Source: Lineus longissimus
Lineage: Eukaryota; Nemertea; Pilidiophora; Heteronemertea; Lineidae
Length of the DNA: 64,000 nucleotides
NCBI RefSeq assembly: GCF_910592395.1
Contig: NC_088308.1
Span: 28,287,501 to 28,351,500, forward strand
Direction: 5' to 3'
In this document: positions 14,966 to 27,710 of the stretch, one piece after another
Layout of the letters: each line of letters starts with the position of its first letter
How positions within the stretch are numbered: position 1 is the stretch's first letter
Translations under genes and position numbers: made by a program
The notes under the pieces: model-generated
Seen by the model: the letters and a program-made list of their open reading frames with translations, nothing else
The model's database searches: none
What the model was told of the DNA's origin: nothing

Positions 14966-16492
14966 TTGGCATCAGTATTTTGATCTCCTTGTAGTCTGAT
15001 ACTAGTACCACCTGAGCAGGGATCTGATACTCTGTCATGTCATAGTACATGCAATGTGGGTGTACATCAAAGCAGCATCGATACTACATACACTAATACG
15101 CAGACTTATCCACTGACTTTTCTACTTTAATCTTCTCGAAAGCCTTTTAAACAAGAATATGTTGCTTATTCTACACTTGATCAAGCTGCATACAGAGTCA
15201 AGGAGGGCAATTACCATCCTATGTTGCTGTCAACAAGGCCTCCAAACGTGAAGACTGCTTGTATTCAGACTTGCCAGCATTTCTGATTCAACTGTACTGG
15301 TGGTTGAGCAGGAAAAAAAACAGCGAAAAAGAAAAATAAAAGAAAAATTTGGACTTGAAAAAAAAGAGCGGGGTTCCACTGTATATAAATGAGTGTTTGA
15401 GGCTGAATACTAATTTTCTACAGTATGTACCACCATGTGCAGAAGCATTGATTTGTCAAACAAAATGAGCTTGATTAATGTACTCAGCTATTGTATGGTT
15501 GGCCCAGTTCAGGATAGGAAAGGTGACACCTCAGCTGCCAGCAACTACATCTTCATTTCAGGACTCCACAAATTTGCACTTTAGAGACAGAACAATGACT
15601 AGAATAACTACTGAAGAAATCAAATAAACCACATAAAAATATCACTAACGGATATTGTAATGATATTGTGGTGTGATTTTCTATGATATTCTGTTTTACT
15701 AAGAGCCCTTGTCATCAAGGGTAAATTGAGAGCAGCATTGATGAAGACTTGAACATGTTAATCCCCTCAGGTAACATCAACGCATACTTAGTCTCACAAT
15801 GGATGAGCAGCTTCTATTGATATTAGAGTAAACCAGGAGAAATCAATGAATGGGTGGATTTGTGGTGGCGCTAATCATAACGTTATTTAAAACCACGCGA
15901 GATGAAACCCCATCATTGCACTTGGCTAACAGCAATGACTTTAACAAACTAATTTGATTGACACAATATTTTAATACTTTCTACTCTTAAGTCTTCACAA
16001 AATTTCCTCGTTTCAAAGAAGAAAAGCTCACAGCACTTCATTATCCTTTAATAAGAGCAGCTCTATGTTGGCGTTTAGACAAAAGGGCATCTTTTAATAT
16101 TATTTCAGAACCTGGATGTCTATGCTGCCTGAAAAAGTGTCATCAGTTTTTCAAATAAGCAGTGTAAACTATGAGGCACAAGAATTGAATACAAGCTTAC
16201 GCATGTCATATCACAAAATTAAGGTAACAAGACAGCCTTCAATCTGGCCAGTGAGAATCCCGAGTGTGGAAGTCACTGTGCTGTCATAAGGCTTGAAATC
16301 AGCTTGCGCTATAGGGTTATCACGTTGAGACTCTCATTAGCCTGTTGTAGCCAATTACTTCCAGATCAAGACGATGTACTGTACTCAAGATGAAGGTGGT
16401 AGTAGTTATATTAACCACACCCAAGCCGCGTGCATTAGTCTGATATCAACTACAGTAGAGATTGTCATCTGACTTCACATGACTATATCATG

Positions 16493-16620
16493 ACATTGGG
16501 TGATATGAATAAAGACTAGCAAATGCTTTTATCTAAAACTCCATGTACATTTACACTAGGCCTTTCTGTACAAAATTGAAGTAAAAGCATTTGCTAGTCT
16601 TTATTCATATCACCCCATGT
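16493..16620. repeat. Long near-perfect inverted repeat (39-bp arms, 50-nt loop)
   Basis: Left arm 16493-16531 and right arm 16582-16620 are reverse complements with one mismatch, including 34 consecutive matching pairs (core ATGAATAAAGACTAGCAAAT). The spacer 16532-16581 is 50 nt. It could be a small MITE or the stem of a hairpin RNA; no clear target-site duplication was seen. Confidence 0.9.
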
Positions 16621-17924
16621 GCTGTTTAAACATTATAGCGCTTATAGCATTGACTTGTGACAAACATAAACATGATTTTGAGTGGCTGCTACGACTTACT
16701 AGGATTTCCCTCTCATTTAGAGAACACGTCAATTGAAGAAGTGACCTGCCGGTGATTACAGGCAACACAGTTTTTGAAGTTACCCGTGATCACAGGCAAT
16801 ATGAGTTACCGATGCTGCTGTAAGTCCCAAGACACCTACTCCTCAGGAGTGGGCCAAAATCAATCTACGACAAGTATGATACACGAGTAAAATCATTTCA
16901 ATCACTCTCCATGAGAGTCGGACGGCAATCTTGAAGACCGATGAAATGCTCGGCAAGATTCCTTTAGCAGAACTTTCTCCTAATTAGGTAAGTGGCAGGC
17001 AGCATTTATAATCAATAATGGCTGCCAATACCACATCCAAAATGAAGCAATACATCAGTGTTCCTGACAATCAACCTTTCTTTCTGCTACATAAAATGTG
17101 CATTTGACTTGTTAGACATATTGGTTGTGTTTCTTTCATATTTGAAAGCTAATTCTAAGCATGGAATGTGAGAAGAATGGGAGCCTGATTATTTCACTGA
17201 CCAAGCAATATGCTGTACTGTTATTCAGATAGCCTGACAGCACAAACATTCCAACATAATACTGTTATACATAGGGACAACGAAGCTGAGATATCCTGCT
17301 TATTGGGTCAATCTGCTCTCATAAAAACTCCACTTTTTCCTCCAAAACATTGAGAGCAATTAGGACAATTATTGACGGCGATGGGCAAGGGTAAATCATC
17401 AGCAATCAAACAACTTTTGAAGTGAAGTGGAGTGGTAGCTACAATCCTGAGTGAACACCCAGCAAACATTCATTCTACTCATGAGTTAACCCAGTCTATG
17501 CTAGGCTCAATCGAACCTCTGCTCCAAGTCAGTAGGATGTGAAGAGACAATGTGAGAAGCACGAGGTCAAACTGGCAGAAACTAGTGATAGAAATGCGGT
17601 GACAGAACTTAGCGATGAACAAGCTTTCTGTATAATCAGCCGTGTAACACTGCTGATATAGCTTCCAGGGTAACATCCTGGACAAATACTGCTTAGTTCG
17701 AACAGCAGTGGTTGGAAAATGTTAGTGACGCATTTGAAGATAAAGGATTTACTCTCTTGCTTCAGCTTGGAAGAACATTCTCTCAAAGGTCACCAAAACA
17801 CTATAAATCAACTTTAACTTAGGAAATAAGGAATTTTGACCCTTCACCCTCTGAAACTGAACATGGTGATTTCCTTTCAACAGTCAGATTTTAACCTGAG
17901 GTCTGAATCGTAAAGATGACTTAC

Positions 17925-20900
17925 ATCAGAGTCCGGTCCCTTGTCAGCTCCTGGGCACTGGAAGCTGACAAACTCATGGCAGCGTTTGTGAACCGCAAAG
18001 CAGCAAACTGAAACGAGAAATTGAACAACATAAATTACAAACAAGTATTTTTCACGAGCCGTCACGTCAAAAAAACAGAAAGTTTACCAGCTGTAAAATA
18101 GTGATAGAACTATACTTTTTTCCTGGTGCACATAAATAACAAATGCTTTTACTTGGTTTTCTAGAGAAAAAGCTCATAACATATTATACCGAATATCAAA
18201 ACCATCTTACATCACAAACAGTTTCTATTTAAGCCTATCATTTAAATTTCATAAAATGTCTGTACTTTTATTTGCTAAATAAAACTGAAGAAGTAAGTCA
18301 CTCTTATCGTCTCAAATGACCAAGAATAAGATGAGTCATGAAATCCTTTTCAAATATTTGTGACCTGATTAGGCTAGATCATCAAATAAAACACACAGCT
18401 TTAATGTGGACACCAGGAAGTCACATACTGTCTGCTAATAAGAGATATTGAGAAAATGAAAATATCTGTTGGGAATGTAATAGCACCAATGGTTAAGGTT
18501 ATCATCATGGACTGTACACCTTAACCCAAATCTTAGATGGCCGCTATTGGACACATCAGAAAATGCCGGAAATGATTCCAACAACAAGTCATCACTTTTC
18601 AAATTTTTCTCAATTTGACAGTTCAAGAAAAGCATGGGCCTAGTACAATGGCAGATACATAGACCTTTAGTGACAGTTGTCTTAGTTGAGGGACTGCTGT
18701 TTTCCATGGTAACCCCATCTTCCTACTCATACCCCAGCGCTGAAATGAGACAAAACAGTTCTACACCTGAGGGTCATTCGGCAATGGATACAGATTGCAC
18801 GTAATGATCGAACATTATTCTTAACCAACTTTGTAGTTGACTGTCATTGTTTGGCCATTCCTCTGAAGATACCGTGAGCTTCTTCATCACCATAGTGACA
18901 GTAACTTAGTGATGTGCTGACTTCAATCTCCGGTGAACAGTTAAAAAGCAAACATTTGCCTGCTGAAGGAATGGCAGCCATTTTGGAAAGGAAGTTACCA
19001 GTTGAGCTATCAGCGAAGTCTGTATGCTAGGTAACTTTTGTAACTTAGTAACAGTGACACTGATCTACACCATGTTCGTTATAAAGAACTATACCATTTG
19101 TCAACCAGTACCAGATCTCTGTCATAATTTTGTCAATGGTAAGGTGATTTTTGAGAGTCTAAATGAGATCACTGAACAGAATAAAGGATGAAGTAACTTT
19201 AACAGATCTCAGCAATAAATTCTGCACCCCCACTGATTGTGAGTCAAGATGTTCCTGTACCTGAGTGATCTCATACAGCTAGTCAGTGGTAGTTTCTGGA
19301 TACACCACCTCCTGATACAGCATGATTTTCAACCTGTAGACTACTTGATCCTCCATCAGTGGCCACGTTTGATGCATCTTCACATACCATTACAAGGTTG
19401 CTGCGAAGGATGTGTCAATAGTCAGCCACATCAAAGCAGGACTAAGTCCATGTTCTGAGGGTGACTTTAGTCAGATATGTCAAAGGCATTTTCTCATGGG
19501 CTTTGCACCTGAAGAGTGATGATCAATCAGGCACACAGATTTTGATGCAACATTTTTGACATACATTACAGATATCATTCAGTCAGGAAAGAGTGAAACT
19601 GTATACATGCAGGACTCCCCTTCACAGAGAATCCCATCACACTACGAAATCCTTGGATCCTGTTGAGAACTCAAATGAATGGCATTCCTATACCTGAATA
19701 AGTTGAGATTCATCAAGGTATTTCATTTATTGGGATTTCAATAGAGTGTTGAAGCCCAAGGTCCCAGTATACATGGTATGGGAAGATGGCTGGACTAGGT
19801 ACAGATGAGGCATTGGCCAATAACAAATACATTTTCTGGATTGAGATTTCAAACTAGCTAACTGATTAACTAGGGTTGGAACAAGAAACAGGGTTCTTTA
19901 TTTTTCAGTCTAGGCAGGCAACATTTCTGAGAAACCCAAGCCTAATTGTTCTATTGCAGTATGATATACAGTTGATATCACTTCTAACAACAACATTAAG
20001 CCAGAACATAGCCTACTAGGTAGGCCTTGGTTCACTGCATCCTTTTTTATTATCTTGCAAAGCATCCATAAATATCATGGTATGTTTTGATGTAACGGAG
20101 ATTACTTCACATAGCAGCAAAGTCTACCACACTATCAGTGGTGTTGGTCTTGGCACTATATGCCTAGTTTGCTTCAACGAGTTATACATGAAAGGGCCTA
20201 CACAGCCTGGATGCTGAGCAGTACAGTGGCCACCAAGAAAGCTCATTTCTGCCTATTCTTCATGAGTTTGCCCACAGAGGTAGACCAGGCAGTCTTTGAT
20301 ATCAGAAAAGCTCTCAATTTGCAATGGTGAAATGAGATCGGGGGAGTTACGAGTTCAACTCTACCTAGAATGTTGCTTTCCTTGCTTCCACAAGGACAAC
20401 ACAAAGCAGCAGTCTATATGGGCCCCTTGTGATACAGAGCAGGCAATAAACCTCAATGCCAAGTATCTGAATAAATGAATAAACACATCAATTCTCAATG
20501 AAAATAAGAGCCTTCCCCACCTGCTGATCACAAATAAAGCAGTTCAAAATCCAATACTACATAAAGCACCTATAAATCACTTGACAAGATGCAATATAGC
20601 AAGGAGGCATATGTTGGCAAATGGCAGAGGTAAAAAACCACATAACTTTAAAGTGGGTGCTCTGTCGGAAGTATTGACTCCACAATAAAGTTTATTTGAA
20701 TTTGAATTTGAATTTGATTCCCCATCAACTCAACTTCTATCCATGAAGAGGATATGACAACCTCATATAAACCTTCACCTAATCCCGGAATGCCTTTGCT
20801 ACTCCAACACGAGTCATGGACACAACTATAAGACAAGGTCGGGCAAACTGACCTAGTCATTGCTGTGTTAACTATTATACTGAAGGCACATCATTAAACT

Positions 20901-23421
20901 TTTGCTTCATCTGTTTGTTTTGTATTATGATAAACATAATCGTAATTCACATTAGAATAGAAACATACGTCAGCAAAACAGCCACCAGCAGACGTATTTC
21001 ACGAAGAGATTCAAGCTGATATACCCCACTCCATGAGGAACTCAGTAATGCTGAGTTATGAGGGACAAAGCCACCTCCCGGGATTGTCTACCACATTACC
21101 GATAAAATATGCGGCAAAAACATCACCGCTGAAATTGGCTGACGATAATTTGTGTCGGGTTTATTAACAGTCACAGCATAAACACACAGAAATAGACGGA
21201 ATGCCCTTGGCTGTTTTATTGATGGGTAAAAGTAATTCTGTCATTGTGTAGAAATGGCTATTGAAATTATGCTGTTAGTTGAATAAAGTTTGATAGGATT
21301 AGTAATTTGTACCAAAATAATGGAAGCACTGGTCCAGGGTAACACACAAATATTTCGTGTCGATGATGAAATGATTGCTGTTTTTGGTTCTTAGCTGTTG
21401 CACTACCTTACCATATTGACTCTGCCTTGTGAAACTGGAAAAGGTGGATTCAGCAAACGATACTGTGGATGCACAATCTGGAAGTAGTGGGTTTGATACT
21501 CGGAAAGTCTGCTACTCAAGTGTCCTCGAGCAAAACACTTCACCATGCCTTATAAGATTTCAAACAAAACTCTTTCTGGCCTCTCGAGGTAGACAATTAG
21601 CATGAGACCATCTACTGACATGAACTAGCAGGGTTAAAACTACTGTAGGTCTACCACATGACAACAGCTGCATTCTGTTATCAAATTCATCACCAATCAT
21701 TATGCTTCTATCAAGCTAACACGTTTTTAGAAATGACACCTGGTACATGATTGAAAAAATATTGAAATATTGGAGATTTGATCAGAACTCAATTGGCATT
21801 TAGAAAACAGCATCATTATAGCATAATCAGAGCACCTGCAGGTATCAATATTTCACTCAACTATTGAACAGTTTAAGTTTGATTACAGAATATTTCAAGA
21901 AGAACTCTTGATATTGAGGACATCTGAGTCATGTCTTCAGAAAATCTGTCAACTCTAGTTGCACCCAAGCAAGCACACCAGACAACTCAAGGCTTAACTT
22001 TGTCCTATTGCATAGTGGTTTGGGGAAAACGTCTTGGCGTGGTTTTATTGAGACAGGTCTTTAGCATAATGCAAAGAACACAGTTTTTTCAAGAGGCCTA
22101 TACACCAACAAACACAACCCCTTCCGGTCAAGTGAATTGCCTAAACTACCAGTTAAGGCAAGGATTCACTGCTAACTAATGTTCAATTATGTCTCAATTG
22201 GGGACCATCATTATACCTTACAGACCACAATATACCTCGCAAATGTAAACGCATTGTGACCTGAACTCTTGCTCACATGCATATCACTGTATGTTTGTTC
22301 AGTTTGAGTAGTTGTCTGCACTTCCTGGTAAAGAAACTACACACATGGCTAAAGGCGACCACGACCATAAAAATGAAATGGCCAGGGCCATTGTGCTCAC
22401 CTCATGTGGAGAAAAGATGGATAAAGAGCATGGTCTTGTGTCATGTAGTGTTAGGTTTGATGTAGGTCCAAGCAATTACAATTTCCCCAAAATGGCCAAT
22501 TTACAGTACATTCGACCTCTGTGACCTTGAAAAGTAGGTCAAATCAAAGAAGACCCGGGTGACACATTGAATGGTTGTTAGAATTAGATGTCCCTATGAT
22601 ATAAAATTGGTGCCAATCAGGCAAGTCATTACTAGGAATAATGGCATTTTGAAGAATTTAGGATTTGGCCCCCTCCCTGGAGGCCAAACGGCAAATCAGA
22701 TCGCACCAAACTTCGGTACCTGAGATCACCTGACCAAGGGGTACATGTGTACTTAATTTGTGATCAATAGTCATTGCAGTTAAGAAACGTGCCATAGTTA
22801 CGGCCTGACGGCGAATTTACGCCATTTGACCTCTGTGACCTTGACAAGAAGGTCAAATTAAAAACCTGTGTGACATATACTGTATGGTGGTTAGATGTAC
22901 CCATGATATCAAATTGGTGGCAATCGGGCAAGAAGTTAAGGAATAATCACATTTTTAAGGTTTTTGGATTTTGCCCCCTGGTGGTCAAGTGGTGAATCAT
23001 ATTGGACCAAACTTCAGTCCCTGAGATCACCTCACTAAGGGGTAAATGTGTACCAAATTTGGTATCAATAGTCATTGCAGTTTAGAAACATGCCATCGTT
23101 ACATCCTAACGGCCAATTTACACCATTTGACCTCTGTGACCTTGAAAAGGAGGTCAAATCAAAAACCCGGAGGATATATGATGCACCTTTGCTAGAAGTA
23201 CCTACCATATTTTTTTCAAAATTTCCTGACTACTATTAAGGGAGATATTGCATATTTTCACTTTTAACGTTTGGCCCCCTGGTGGCCAAACCATGTAACG
23301 AATCGGACCGAAACTTGGTCTCCCAGGTGTCATTACATAAGGGTACATGTGTACCAAGTTTCAACTCAATAGCTCTAACAGTTACGAAACGTGCCCTGCT
23401 AACGGACGACGGACGACGACG

Positions 23422-23456
<35 letters not shown>

Positions 23457-25626
23457 ACGACGGACGCCACGGTATGGGATAAGCTCACCTCTGCTAAGAG
23501 GTGAGCTAAAAACTAACGCAAGAAGATCTTCACTCTCAAACAGATTATCTCTGTCATCATACTCAAATCTCTCCACGGTTTGATTTGTGTAGGTTGTCAA
23601 GACAACAGCACACACCTACAGCTGTATTGACTGTAATGACCTGTCACGACAATAACGCGTCAATCATGGAAAGTGTTGGGTTGAACACATATCATCAGTG
23701 TCAAACAATATTGTCCTCATCCCAAGTTGATTGGAAAGGGGGGGGGGGTGTATTGATCAACAAATCCAAATCAAGAGTTTCAAGCTAAAAAGTATTTGGA
23801 CATTCTGATACTATTCTAAATCAACTGGAAACTAACTCTTACTGCATTGAATTATTTGTGGCACTTGTTCTTGCATGCTGAAACTGGCCTTATCCATCAT
23901 CAAATCACATGTCCCCAGAATGGCTATATGGGCCATACAAGTGCAGAAGCATTTAAGAGTACAGTGAGTGCCACAGAGTAATGACAGCTTTTGAGTAAAG
24001 GAATAGTGACAAACATCCAGCAATAACAACCCATGATATAAGCTATGATAGATAAGATTTGTGGTTCGAATCCTAGTCAAGGGCAAAATGATATTTCTGT
24101 AATAATTTCATTCTTTCATGATAAATTATATCAGTTACCAATCAACACTGGGGTCAGCTTTTTTATCCGCCAATCAATATAATCAAGACATTCAATTATA
24201 ATCAAATTAACTGTGGATTATTCTGTGGTCAATTTTAACATTTACTAATCTTATGGTTAATTAACATCAGATCACTCTGATCTCATTGCACACCATCCGC
24301 AATAGGACCTTTTATTCTTTATTCTCCCATGTGAAATAGACATCAACTTTGTGGTCAGCCAATTATCAATCAGCCTGTCTAGTCACTTAATTGATGCTAA
24401 AGTAAGCCAATTATCAATCAGCCTGTCTGGTCACTTAATTGATGCTAAAGTAAGCCAATTATCAATCAGCCTGTCTGGTCACTTAATTGATGCTAAAGTA
24501 AGCCAATTATCAATCAGCCTGTCTGGTCACTTAATTGATGCTAAAGTAAGCCAATTACCAATCAAACTGTCTGGTCAGTTTTATCACTCTGGTTTAATTG
24601 ATGCATAAGTAAGCCAATTATCAATCAACATGGCTATGGCTGGTCAATTTAATTGATGCTAGAGTAAGCCAAATATCAATCAACATGGCTGGTCAGTTTT
24701 CTATCAATGCTGAGAAGGAAGGAGGCTTCTTAGTGGATTAATTGGAACCCCATGTCCACCAGCGGTCCAAATCAATTCAAAGTGTGTCACCTGTTTTACC
24801 AGGAATTAATTCGTTTGGGTTTTAAAGCACTAATAAACCAATTATCACCAAATTTAAAAGCATGGCAATAATGCTGAGCAACCATGATGCTACTTATAAC
24901 ACCAATCTCTTGTGAGTTAAAAGGGCAAAGTCATGTAGTTTTAGCTATGCAAAAGGTCTTCACATATGTGGACATATACCCGCCTATACCCGGTAGGCCT
25001 AGTCAGTGTGAGTATGTTAAACGAGAAGGCCTTGCTCTAATTCTTTAGAAGTTAGTGGCCTAAAAATCCAAATACACAGACCTAATTTTATTTCAGGAGG
25101 TAACCAGGTTGGCAGGATGGTGACATGATGACACACAACAAACACCATATTCAATTATGATATTCCTGCCACCATAGAAGTCCTGCCAAGCCGCAAGCCA
25201 TCCCTCTCATGAGAGGGGGCGTGGCACATTGACATTGTTGAGTAATAGCAGAAACAACATAATGAATTCTATACAACATTACTGCAAACTGGTACTTACC
25301 TTTGCATTGGAAACCTTGTTTTCCAAACCCCCTGCAAAACAAGGAATAGACCTGTCAGAATAAACGCTAGTGTAGAGATATACGGTCTACAGTGTATTTC
25401 ACTATCACACACTGAAAATGCAGAAGATGATAGACGAGAGATGCCGGTTTACCTACCAAATAAAATCCTTGCAGTGTCCACAGAATGTCGGTTGCTTAAA
25501 GAACCTAGCCATAAATTTATGATCCTTAACTTCGTGCACATTTTTCTGCCTCAGAGCACCCCTACGGTGCATCCCTTTCGAAGAGATACCGGGTTGACCA
25601 GCGGGTTGCGAACTTTCGTCAGCCAT
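17925..25626 (-). CDS. PRKCA: Conventional protein kinase C, first three coding exons (5' part; gene continues past the left edge)
   Basis: Calcium/diacylglycerol-dependent Ser/Thr kinase of the PKC alpha/beta/gamma class. Exons on the minus strand: 25457-25626 (170 bp), 25300-25331 (32 bp), 17925-18007 (83 bp); together exactly 95 codons, all with GT-AG borders. The product starts [10 protein letters not shown], has the pseudosubstrate [14 protein letters not shown] at about residues 21-34, then a full C1A domain whose H and six C ligands include FCGHC, QCKVCC and HKRCHEF, ending [10 protein letters not shown]. The 32-bp and 83-bp exon sizes match what I recall for vertebrate PRKC genes. C1B, C2 and kinase exons were searched for by eye in 1-17900 and not seen, so they should lie to the left. 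ATG 25626 has a good context (aaaATGG); an in-frame ATG at 25725 would add 33 residues unlike the family. An invertebrate gene is likely ancestral to PRKCA/B/G, so the paralogue letter is nominal. Confidence 0.94.
22320..23512. mobile_element. Interspersed repeat of about 300-bp units ending in (GAC)n and a hairpin
   Basis: Three to four diverged units recur: the block CCTCTGTGACCTTGA followed by AGGTCAAAT starts at about 22516, 22830 and 23131, and each unit also has GGCCCCCT, a GGTACATGTGTAC-like block and CATTGCAGTT-like sequence. The last unit runs into a GAC-rich microsatellite and then a 10-bp-stem hairpin at 23482-23507. This modular arrangement suggests a non-autonomous transposable element; I cannot assign its class from sequence alone. 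Confidence 0.65.
23402..23465. repeat. (GAC)n/(GGAC) microsatellite
   Basis: GGACGAC and GAC repeats over about 64 bp, open in several frames and therefore generating short poly-D, poly-T and poly-S frames that should not be read as genes. It belongs to the 3' part of the repeat at 22.3-23.5 kb. Confidence 0.9.
24357..24715. repeat. 48-bp minisatellite, about 4 exact and 3 decayed copies
   Basis: Unit starts AGCCAATTATCAATCAGCCT and includes GTCACTTAATTGATGCTAAA; the first copies begin at 24357 and 24405. Later copies to about 24715 carry indels. The 48-bp length keeps one plus-strand frame open, which explains a repetitive 85-codon frame. Confidence 0.93.
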
Positions 25627-25779
25627 TTTGACCAAGAACTGCACTCTGGTTAGGCTCGTTCTGGGCCTCGTGCAGCAGCTGCTGGAATGAGCAGATGACA
25701 AACGGTTATCAATAGCTGGCAGCACCAGATAGGGATGTCACATGCTCTACAATTGGGCTAGTCAGGTGGGGTGTGGCGA

Positions 25780-26465
25780 GGCATAGCAGAAGAGGCATGA
25801 CACCATGTAGAGACTTGGAGCATCCAGTAGAGACATGGAACAACCTGTGTGGAGAGAAGGCACATCCGGAGAAGACATTGTTACACCCTGTAGATGCACA
25901 CCCTGTAGAAACTTGGTGCACTGTGTCGGGAGATGGCACATCGAGAAGAGAAATAGCACACCCAGTAGAGTAGAGACATGGCACATCCAGCAGAGACATG
26001 GTACACCCTGTAGAAACATGGTGACCATGTCGAGAGAAAGTACATCCGAACGAGACATAGTGCAACCCTGTAGCTTATCACACCCTGCATGACACATCCA
26101 GTAGAGACATATCACGCCCAGTAGAGATGCCACATCGAACAGAGACATGGTGCACTCTGTAGCTACATATCACACCCTGCATAGACAAAGCACATCCTGT
26201 AGAAACATGGTACACCCTGTAGCATATGGGGCACACCCTGCATTAGAAACACGGTACACCCTGTAGAGAAATGATACATTCAGTAGAGACATGGTCCACC
26301 CTGTGGAAGCATGATACTTTGTTGGGAGAGTACACATCCAGATCAGACAGACACGCGCCTAGTAAAGGGGCATGGCACATCCAGCAAAGACTAGGTACCC
26401 CTGTAGCATCATGGGATAGGGATAGGGCACATCAAGAAGAGACATGATGCACCATGCAGAACACG
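25780..26465. repeat. Degenerate short-unit repeat next to the PKC start
   Basis: About 690 bp made of loosely repeated phrases such as ACACCCTGTAGAAACATGG, GCACATCCAGTAGAGACATG and CATGGTACACCCTGTAG, about 20-45 bp apart. A relic of the same family occurs at about 27855-27930. It begins only about 150 bp upstream of the PKC start codon, so it overlaps the expected 5' UTR or proximal promoter. Several overlapping minus-strand frames (up to 128 codons) arise from the repetition. Confidence 0.8.
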
Positions 26466-26506
26466 ACACACCCAGCAGGTCTGGGCAATGGCACATCATC
26501 GGGAAC

Positions 26507-26700
26507 AAGAGACGGCCAGCTTGTGCATGTCTTCACACGCATAGTGAGATGATAGCTCAGACCAGGCCTTGGCGCCTGCGGTATAGAAGGGACGGCCAGG
26601 TTGCACCTGTCTTCAAAAGCAAAGTAAGATGATAGCTCAGACCAAGGGGCCTTTTGGTGCCTGCAGTATAGAAGAGACGGCCAGGTTGTACCTGTCTTTA
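26507..26700. repeat. 80-85-bp tandem repeat, about 2.3 copies
   Basis: GACGGCCAG starts at 26511, 26591 and 26676; each unit also contains CCTGTCTTCA-like sequence, GATGATAGCTCAGACCA and GCCTGCGGTATAGAA-like sequence. Confidence 0.85.
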
Positions 26701-27196
26701 CATTGTTTACGATGTATGTCTCCCTTGGTTACCGGTTTAGCAATAATGCGACAATGTACTGATGGGAGGTTGTCGTGACACACTAGATACGCCAGCATGA
26801 TAATTGATGAAATGACCGCAGACTAATACTGATACCATTAACTCAACTCTAGTATTATGATAAAACATTTGTCAAATTTGTCGTCACTGCCATGTGCTGT
26901 TACCTGAGCTAAGAAGAAGGAACTAGACTTTGAATAAAATAAAAAATCCACGCTCGTTTTAAGGGCGGGGGACGAATTACAGCTGGAACCTCTAAACCAG
27001 CTCCCGCAGATTCGTCAACCATCAAGTCAAAGCAAGCATGAATCTGGCTAAATCTGCGGTTTATCTTACTAACATATTTAAACTAACAAGAGGTTTATAT
27101 GGCAGTGAAATTCTACCAGCATTTCTCCCATGGGTACGTCAACTATTCGTTTTCTGTAGTGCTGGTGGTCCACGACAAGGGAGCTAGGGGCTTGAA

Positions 27197-27690
27197 TTGA
27201 CCATAACCTACTATAACTGTCTAAAAGACTGATACCCGGCAGGGGAGCTAGGGAGGAAAGCCTTTCGTTTAAATTGACCAGAACCTACTATAACTGTCCT
27301 AAAAGACTGATACCCGGCAGGGGAGCTGGGGAGGAAAGCCTTTCGTTTAAATTGACCAGAACCTACTATAACTGTCCTAAAAGACTGATACCCGGCAGGG
27401 GAGCTGGGGAGGAAAGCCTTTCGTTTAAATTGACCAGAACCTACTATAACTGTCCTAAAAGACTGATACCCGGCAGGGGAGCTAGGGAGGAAAGCCTTTC
27501 GTTTAAATTGACCAGAACCTACTATAACTGTCCTAAAAGACTGATACCCGGCAGGGGAGCTGGGGAGGAAAGCCTTTCGTTTAAATTGACCAGAACCTAC
27601 TATAACTGTCCTAAAAGACTGATACCCGGCAGGGGAGCTGGGGAGGAAAGCCTTTCGTTTAAATTGACCAGAACCTGGTATCATAACTGT
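27197..27690. repeat. 78-bp minisatellite, about 6.3 copies
   Basis: Near-identical units containing TTTAAATTGACCAGAACCTA, CTATAACTGTCCTAAAAGAC and TGATACCCGGCAGGGGAGCT; variation is mostly AGCTGGGG/AGCTAGGG. The period is a multiple of 3 and the unit lacks stops in one frame on each strand, giving mirrored frames of 157 (minus) and 145 (plus) codons. Neither resembles a known protein. Confidence 0.96.
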
Positions 27691-27710
27691 CCTAAGACTA
27701 ATCCAGAGTA

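Larger units (their letters stand above)
1..17924 (-). other. PKC intron 3 (partial), non-coding
   Basis: Lies downstream of the phase-0 donor at 17919-17924 of PKC exon 3 and should be intron up to the left edge. No C1B, C2 or kinase exon was recognised, and no independent gene could be supported. Contents listed separately: the 27-bp minisatellite, the TTAA MITE, two small tandem arrays and a large hairpin. In 1-3990, 5160-9660, 10004-14440, 14965-16490 and 16625-17920 I see nothing further beyond AT-rich unique-looking sequence and short chance reading frames. Confidence 0.6.
18008..25299 (-). other. PKC intron 2, non-coding
   Basis: 7.3-kb phase-1 intron between the 32-bp and 83-bp PKC exons, with GTAAGT donor and TTTCAG acceptor on the minus strand. 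It holds the 22.3-23.5 kb repeat and the 48-bp minisatellite. In 18008-22200 and 24720-25290 I see no exon or RNA gene, only a short AATTTG microsatellite near 20695-20718. Confidence 0.85.
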
